Assembly (NCBI RefSeq): GCF_932294415.1
Contig: NC_065542.1
Coordinates: 1,009,501 to 1,073,500 of the forward strand
Source: Quercus robur
Lineage: Eukaryota; Streptophyta; Magnoliopsida; Fagales; Fagaceae
Length of the DNA stretch: 64,000 nucleotides
Direction: 5' to 3'
Shown piece after piece: positions 57,468-64,000 of this stretch. The number at the start of each line of letters is the position of its first letter. The first letter of the stretch is position 1. The notes below the pieces were generated by a model. The model was not told the origin of the DNA. It saw nothing but the letters and a program-made list of their open reading frames with translations, and made no database searches. Made by a program: the position numbers and the translations under genes.

Positions 57468-57770
57468 TTGAGGGTTGATATAGTAAGAAATGAAGTGATT
57501 TATCATTTATGGGCTATGAATGTTATTAGGGCACCTCGAAGAAGTTCTCCCACCTGATGCTATTAATAAAGAAGCAATGCTCATCATCCTTGCAAATGCA
57601 GAAAAACCACAAAGGTGAAACACTTTTATGGATCCATCCAATCAACCTTTAAAGTTCTCAAGATCCCATATCAAAAAGGACAAGAAACAGTCAATTTTCC
57701 ATATGTGTTTCTTCCCATAATGAAGATGAATTACAAGAACTGATTCAAAGGTTCAATTCACTGACACTTA
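57468..57770 (+). pseudogene. Serpin fragment, strongly decayed
   Basis: Contains 'atagtaagaaatgaagtgat', 'gttctcccacctgatgctat', 'gatcccatatcaaaaaggac' and 'attcaaaggttcaattc', all matching serpin exon 2 but with deletions between them. It pairs with the fragment at 52231-52645 as the tail of the duplicated serpin unit. Confidence 0.7.
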
Positions 57771-57916
57771 ATCCGATTATCGGATTACACCGAAAAAAAA
57801 AAAAGGCCAAACATAACCATATAATCAACCTATTCTTAGTGTACGTTGTGTAATGCATTCTTCTTTTGAGACACGGAATGTATATACAACGAATTGGTAG
57901 TTGATGAAAAATCACA

Positions 57917-60900
57917 TCAAGTAGTGGAGCTCCCAGAAAAGTATGCTAAAGGTCCAACAATAGCAGCATTGATATAAGTGGCAGGTTCTGAATGACTATA
58001 GTCAGTACGATCATCTGGGAAGCCATCATTTTGGTTTGGACCTCCTACAATGGCTCCAGTCAAAGTGTTAGGATTAGGATTTGATGAATAGAAGAATGGT
58101 TGGAAACCACCATCGCAGCCTATAGCTTGTGGATGACTTGCCAATGAGGGCAAGGAGGATCCTCTGTGGTGAATTCTCTTTGGAAAGTATGCCCCGTATC
58201 CTACCATATATGACATTTTCAATGGGTTCACACCTAATATATAGTCAACCTGTAATTTCCACAATTTATTCTCTTTAGAGAAAAGAAGGGAGATAGAAAC
58301 AAAACAAGTGAAAATTAGAACATAATTTCTTTAATTACTTGCCTGTTTCTTTGCAAGGTTTCTTAGGGAACTTGAAGTGACCAAAAGGCTGCCACAGTTA
58401 AATGTGTGTTTCGTCGCAGACATGTACTTGGAATAAGTTGTGAGCAAGAATGTTATGGAAGTAACATACTGAAGGTTGCTTTCAGGTAACTTGTACATGA
58501 GTCCACCTTCATTTTAGAGGATTTTGTGGTTAGTAATATATCCAAATTTGAAGCAGGAGTCAAGGGGACAAAATACGCATAGAACATTCTAATCAACATA
58601 TTTGCTCTCATATCTAGCTTTAGACCTGGGAGTAGAGTAGACATTGTTTTCTAGTTGTTTGAGAGGACTGAGGAGTCTCCCCAAAGCATTGTACAGCTCG
58701 TACTTCATTGATGCAAGTTTTTCATAATTATTAATTGTGAATTTCTTTACTTGTAATCAATGTTGTATTAAAAGATCCTCTTAATTGAGGCAATTTCGAA
58801 CCCACTTGAAATAATAATTATAAATTTGTGCAAATAAATTTGAACAAACTGTATAAAAACTGACCTTTATAATGCAATTATAGATAAATAATTTGGAAAA
58901 GATTGAAAAGTGGGGCACAAAGTATCATAAAAATTTGGCTAAAATATAAAAAATATATCCTTTAAGTTTGGATAACTTCTCATTTTCATCCATAAAGTTA
59001 AATTTTTGTGACTTTAGTCCTTAAATTTTTACTCCCTCCGTCCCACTTTGTTTGTCTTGTTTGAAAAGTCAAACTTTTTAAGGGAACATCATTTATTGTC
59101 TTGTCTACCTTTTAAAAATGTATTAGTTTCCAAAACTACCCTTAAATAAATTTATCAAAAAATTAAATTAGTAAATTAATAAGGGTATAAAAGGAACATT
59201 AGTAAATTAATGACTTTTATTTTTAGAAACAGGATAATATTTTGGGACATCTCAAAATGGAATAAAGGACAAACAAAGTAGGACAGAGGGAGTATATTCT
59301 TATCAAATTGGTTCTTCTGTCCAATAATTGTCGTTCAATTTAGGAAAACGACATCACATTAGATGTTGTGATTCCTACAATTTTATAAGTAGTAATGGAC
59401 AGAATAACCTACTTAAGAGAAATGTAAATGTTTAAGGACTAAATTGACAAAAACAAACTTTAAGAATGAAAATGATAATTCATCCATATTTAAAATTTTA
59501 ATTTTAAATTTATCTAAAACAATTGTAAACATGACATTTCTATAATGGTTCTTCATAAATAAATTAGGGAAATGATTACTTATTTGTGGACATATACCAA
59601 ACTTAACAGAAAACTCACGACACCACAAAATTACTACTAAAAATGTTAATAGCTATCTTTACCTTGTGTATATTGTGTACTTGTGTAGGGAGAGTTGGGC
59701 AAAATCCGGCACATGAAATCTTCAGCTTGTTGCTTGAATGAATCAAAGTTCTTATCATTGTTAAGCAAGGCTCTCTACATGGAGGAAACCAGCATTTCAA
59801 TTGTTAAGAGAGACATTTAGATGAACTTTGTTGAAGTACTTATTAACTGAAAGTACTGTAAAAAAAAAAAATGGAAATTTGCTTTTTTTTGGTTTGGAGA
59901 TTGGAGTCCACCAAAACAAGCTCAAAAAAATTTTTTAAAAAAAAAGTTGGCTTTTTGGGGTTTCGTAAATGTACTCGTCAAGCCCTTTAACTAGCCTTGA
60001 TTCAAATATGTTAAAAGTATATGAAGAGCTGAAAAATATCCTATTACTTAATTACCACTGACACAAATTTTATATAGAAACATAAGAAGTTGATAATGAT
60101 ATTGTCAGTAAAATTTATTTAGTTTTCCAATACAATAATATCTCTTTTACCCTGGATAGGAGGACACGAGCACCAGCATATTTATTGTCCCAGCTGAAGA
60201 TATCTGTTCCATCATCAGCTCCCAGTGATTTCAAGAAATTGAAGTAAGAAACATCGTTTGTAGCCCTTAAAAGCCATGCTGCTCCCCAAAGCAGTTCATC
60301 CTACAAATGTTACATGAACAGAATTGATAAGTAAATAATATCAAACAGTTATAATTTATGGGTGGCAATCCATTGGGCTGGAATACCAGAAAGACCTTAA
60401 AAATCATCTTTTTGGACTAGCTTATACTGGCCCAATATTTTGAAAGTTGGGCCTTTTTAGGTTCCAAAAGAAAGACCCACTAGTTATTTCACAAAATTGG
60501 CCATAAACAGCAGAGGACGTTCAATTAACACTACATATCTTTCTAAAAAAAAAAATTAACACTCTACATAGGAACCATATGTACTTACGAGCATCATGAT
60601 TTTCAACTACAAGCAGTCTTACCTTATATCCAGAATATGAACAATAAAATGGGCACACTGCAGACCCAAGTGAATCGCTATAGGCACCTCTATATTGCAT
60701 TGCAAATTGCATGACATTTTTTGCTGTTTTCAATAGCAATCTTGAGTATTTTGGATCAACCTTCCTAAAAACCATGGAAGCAGCAGCTAATGCAGCTGCG
60801 GTCTCACCAGCCACATCTGAACCTGGGTTGCTAGGAGAGACTGAGTAAACGGACCGGACCGTGTTCATGTCCTCGGGCCGCTCCCAACACTTGTGATCCA

Positions 60901-62204
60901 CGTTTGGATCACCAACACCAACATAGAGCTTACCAGGGGTAACAGTGGCACATTTTAGGAAGTAGTCAGTGGCCCATCTGATTGCGGCCCTTGCTTCTTG
61001 TAATTGGGGGCCCATTTTCTTGCCATATTCTAGTGCGCCCCATGATAGCATAGTGGTGGTGAAAGCCATTGGAAAATTAAATTTGACATTGTCCCCAGCA
61101 TCATAGTAGCCTCCAATTAGATTCACCTGCCAAATTAAACAAAGTATTTCTTTTGATCACACACTAACAATTGAATTATCGATAGATAATCATAAAAAAT
61201 AAGGAACACCAAGCATATCTCCGAAAATAAGTAAGGTGTCTAGATACCACTTATTTTTCTAAAACTAAAAAATTATTGCTAAAAGTTGTGTAGATAAATG
61301 TAAAAGTTAGTTGAAATAATACAGTGAAGCCCATAAATAGTGCCAAAAAGTGCAGTAAAGCCCATAAATAGTAGCAAAAATAAGCTGAATAGTGAAATAA
61401 TTTTAATTTTTCATCTGCATCCAAACGTACCGCTTATTTTGCTGAAAAATGAAAACTGAAAACACTATAGTAAAATAATTTTTAAATGTGTAAATAGTAC
61501 CGTGGGACCCATTTTTAATAAAAGTTTTGTTGAAAAAAGAGGTTTGTAGGTCCCGTGAACAGTGCACAAGACCACCGAAAAAGCCAACCGACATAGAAAC
61601 GCACGGCTAAAAAAAAAAGAAAAAAAAAAAAAAAAAAGGGAAATGCAGACGCCATAAGATGGCTTTTCATCAGTACCCACATAGGTACTAAATATATTAT
61701 ACCTAAAAAGCTGTTTCTTGAAATGCCCCTCTCAAAATATATGAATCTTATACATGTGAAACTCATATGTTGTGAGAAGAGCATTCAATAAAATGGTTTT
61801 ATAAGTTAATTTTTTGTAAAATTATTTTCTTTTTGTTTCAAGAAATAATGGACCATGCAAGTTGCCGTTTACTAAACTTAATAGTTTATAACTACCATCA
61901 TGTGGGGTTTTAAAAAAAAAAACGAAAAGAAAAGGAAAGAAAAAAAAATTAAAAGAGATAAATTCTCCTAGTAAAAGTGTGGTATCAAAGTTAAAACATA
62001 TACAACTTGAACTAGCTTAGCATGGATTAAAGGCTTCCCTAGTGACAAATTAAAAGTAAAAGTTAAAGAGTCTTATAACTTAATAATAATAACATTTTTT
62101 TTTTTTTGAAAACAACTTAATTATAATAATATTATATCTCTCTCTATGAGGAAATTAGATTCAAATATTACATCTCACTTGCTGCAACCTGCAAGTAAGC
62201 CAAC

Positions 62205-62239
<35 letters not shown>

Positions 62240-62501
62240 GGAAGGAAGAAAGAAAAACAAAAGGTTGATAATGGCAATAACATACATGGGCAAGAAGACC
62301 ATCAGATAGGCCAGAGTTGGACCTCCAAGTAATTTGTTGGGTTTTAGGGAGCCTCCCAGACCTCTGGCCTTGGAAGAACAATAAGGACTTTGCTAAGGCA
62401 TCTCTATAGTTGGGATTGGCTTGGACAGTGTCCAAGCCAATTACAAAGGAAGACAAGAAAAACAAGAGGCAGAAAGAAGCTCCCTTAATCATGATTCTCA
62501 T
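57917..62501 (-). CDS. GH9 endo-beta-1,4-glucanase (endoglucanase), six exons
   Basis: Minus-strand exons 62501-62286, 61126-60623, 60300-60151, 59774-59663, 58506-58343 and 58249-57917 join in frame to 492 residues, typical of secreted plant class-B endoglucanases. These cut beta-1,4-glucans in the cell wall. An N-terminal hydrophobic signal peptide ([13 protein letters not shown]) precedes [19 protein letters not shown]. Catalytic parts are present: YYDAGDN (Asp81 and Asp84), the IHHRGSS signature (His409/410, Arg411) and [13 protein letters not shown] with the acid Glu at about 470. There is no membrane anchor and no C-terminal carbohydrate-binding domain. Intron 5 has a GC donor (CAG|GCAAGT), the others GT-AG. 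Intron 4 carries nested MITEs, and intron 1 a (TAA)n tract and MITE copies. A decayed second copy of the 3' end lies at 45.2 kb. Confidence 0.9.
58930..59515. mobile_element. MITE with inverted ends in GH9 intron 4, split by a Stowaway
   Basis: 58930-59031 and 59400-59515 are inverted copies ('cattttcatccataaagtt', 'tttagtccttaaa' against 'tttaaggactaaattgac', 'aatgaaaatgataattcatc'). The Stowaway at 59032-59292 interrupts the left half. Confidence 0.55.
59032..59292. mobile_element. Stowaway (Tc1/mariner) MITE, 261 bp
   Basis: Starts CTCCCTCCGTCCCAC and ends GGACAGAGGGAG, the classical Stowaway ends, with a TA duplication at 59030-59031 and 59293-59294. Confidence 0.9.
61229..61610. mobile_element. 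Pair of related MITE fragments in GH9 intron 1
   Basis: 61432-61610 contains 'gcttattttgctgaaaaatg', 'gaaaactgaaaacactatag', 'gtaccgtgggacccattttt' and 'cgtgaacagtgcac'. 61229-61432 is a more decayed relative ending 'gcatccaaacgtacc'. The same family recurs at 63.2-63.5 kb and in part at 18.1-18.4 kb and 54.8 kb. Confidence 0.6.
62200..62237. repeat. (ATA)n microsatellite in GH9 intron 1
   Basis: About 12 uninterrupted trinucleotide units just downstream of exon 1 on the minus strand. Confidence 0.9.
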
Positions 62502-62590
62502 TGGTACTTGCTATTGCTAAAGCACCAATGCGCTCACTTTGTTTTAACTTTGAATTAGTTTTTATGACTTTGATTCAACAATGACATGCC

Positions 62591-62599
62591 CTTATATAG
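62591..62599 (-). promoter_or_regulatory. TATA box of the GH9 gene
   Basis: The minus strand reads CCTATATAAGGG about 90 bases before the start codon, leaving room for a 5' UTR of roughly 60 bases. Confidence 0.65.
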
Positions 62600-63224
62600 G
62601 AAGACGAACCTCAATTACTATAGCGTATATTATGGCTTTTCTTGCATGAATCATTTTGTTTATTGTAATTATATTAAATTGTTACTTTTAAATTAGGGTT
62701 TTGACTTTTCATAGGTTTAGCATCTTGTCTCAACATTGCGGGTTTGGCCAAATTCCAAAAGATAAACCCCAAATCCCGCTCCTGTTACAACGGCCAAATG
62801 GCCCAAATCCCATCCACCATAATTGTTAATGAGTAATGTTAGACTTAAAAATAAACTTTAAAAAAAAAAAAAAATCATAATAGTTGACATAACTGGTTAT
62901 AATTAGATTCTCCCAAAAAAAAAAAAAAAAAAAAAAACCCAGTTATAATTAGTGTAAAATCAATTTCACTCGAGTCTAACGTTAACAATACTTTTATTAT
63001 ACCGTAATTATAATAGATCATGTCAAAAATTTTGAAAAAAGTTATAAAGAATGTTGTGTGCCTAAGTTTATTAATTAAGTAATTGAATAAATTTAGTGAT
63101 AAATCCTATTCTACAATTTATTGAAGTTAGAGATTGTAATTCATGGGGAAAAAATTAGTAATTGTCAATCACTCACAACTTACAACTTTAACAAGTTGTG
63201 AAAAAATATAATGAAATAATATGG
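62600..63224. other. GH9 upstream region, intergenic
   Basis: Promoter-side DNA with A-runs at about 62860 and 62915-62937. No other gene. Confidence 0.4.
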
Positions 63225-63470
63225 ATCCGTTTGGATTGAGCTTATTGTTGCTGAAACTGAAAACTGAAAGTACTGTAGCAAAATAATTTTTAAATGTGTG
63301 AATAGTATCGTGGAACCCATTTTTAATATTTTTAATACGTGAACAGTATATGAACAGTATGTGAACAATACGTAAACAGTGACCCCATGTGAGATTACTG
63401 TACACTTCCAAAAAAAAAAAAAAAAAAAAAAACCACTTTAATTTCAATCCAAACGCTCACTATATATATA
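63225..63470. mobile_element. MITE of the 'ggatccgtttgga' family
   Basis: Begins 'ggatccgtttggatt' and ends 'aatccaaacgctcac', inverted copies. The interior 'gctgaaactgaaaactgaaa', 'gtgaatagtatcgtgg' and repeated 'gaacagtat' match the copy at 61.4-61.6 kb. An A-run interrupts the right part. Confidence 0.65.
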
Positions 63471-64000
63471 TCATTTTTTTCATTTTGTAATCATAATTTT
63501 AAACCTGATAGGCTTGATAGCCCATGCAAAAGAGAGAGGGAGAGGGGGAGAGAGAGAGAGAGATTGGAATGTGCTTTTCCTATCACTGAAGCACGTTATA
63601 AAAGTATCACAAAAAATTATAATGTTGTCACTCATAAATGCCTCCTTTTCTTGACGACATAGTTTTGGTCGAATATTTCAATGCATTAAATTAAATACGA
63701 TATAAACACCTCCATACCCATCAATTAAACTAGATATATATAGATCATGACACATTTAGTACTATCATAAAATGAACCATAATGAATATAGATGGCAATT
63801 AAGAAACACATTGAGACACTCCTGCACTAGTGCCACTCATATGTTGTTCTTTTGTTGGTTTCGTTCATGCCCGACCATTAATGAAAACAAAAAAAAACAA
63901 AAAAACAATATTTTAAAATGCCACGTCAATGGGAAAAAGAAAGTCCTTGATTAGTGATTATGGGTCTTTGTTTTGGTGGGAAGTAACCAACCGAAACCAA
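63471..64000. other. Intergenic, with a GA-rich microsatellite
   Basis: A GA/GGGA tract lies at 63530-63563. The rest has no recognisable gene. Confidence 0.5.

Overview
This window is plant nuclear DNA, almost certainly from a woody eudicot. It is AT-rich with spliced genes, GT-AG introns, poly-A/T tracts, MITEs, LINE tails and LTR retrotransposon fossils. The gene set (TIR-NBS-LRR, serpin, plant GH9 endoglucanase, RBM7-like RRM protein) and the style of the repeats recall Fagaceae such as oak or chestnut. That family-level guess rests on memory only and is weak.

Layout. 1-4.9 kb is mostly noncoding, with one weak short spliced reading frame and a Helitron-like terminus at 4.2 kb. 4.9-6.1 kb holds relics of a duplicated segment, including a piece of an RRM exon. 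6.1-6.9 kb is a LINE 3' end. 7.2-12.1 kb is a fossil, non-autonomous Gypsy-type LTR element without recognisable gag or pol. 12.1-18.1 kb is AT-rich repeat DNA dominated by a 2 kb tandem duplication. 18.4-26.5 kb is a small resistance-gene cluster: a TIR-only gene, then a five-exon TIR-NBS-LRR gene. 27-32.6 kb contains broken pieces of RNA-binding-protein genes, a near-perfect 30-bp hairpin and a LINE tail. 34.1-36.1 kb is an apparently intact four-exon RBM7-like gene.

39.2-45.2 kb is a second LTR element of the same family, lying on the minus strand with both LTRs, a 5-bp target duplication, an 80-bp tandem array and a block of coding sequence on the opposite strand. It sits inside a decayed copy of the 3' end of a GH9 gene. 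46.3-57.8 kb is a serpin cluster: one intact gene, one copy with a single nonsense codon and two fragmentary copies, with DNA transposons between them, including a Pack-MULE-like element carrying a glycosyltransferase fragment. 57.9-62.5 kb is a complete six-exon GH9 endo-beta-1,4-glucanase gene on the minus strand.

How it fits together. No pathway links these genes. The theme is local duplication followed by transposon insertion. The TIR genes, the RRM fragments, the serpins and the GH9 gene all have duplicate copies in the window. In two cases a paralogous copy preserves the empty site of a transposon, which gives the relative order of duplication and insertion. The least ordinary items are the two related LTR elements with 80-bp arrays (one with a reversed coding block), the UGT-carrying transposon, the TIR-only gene and the divergent serpin reactive loops. 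All coordinates, splice sites and homologies were read by eye, without alignment software or databases.
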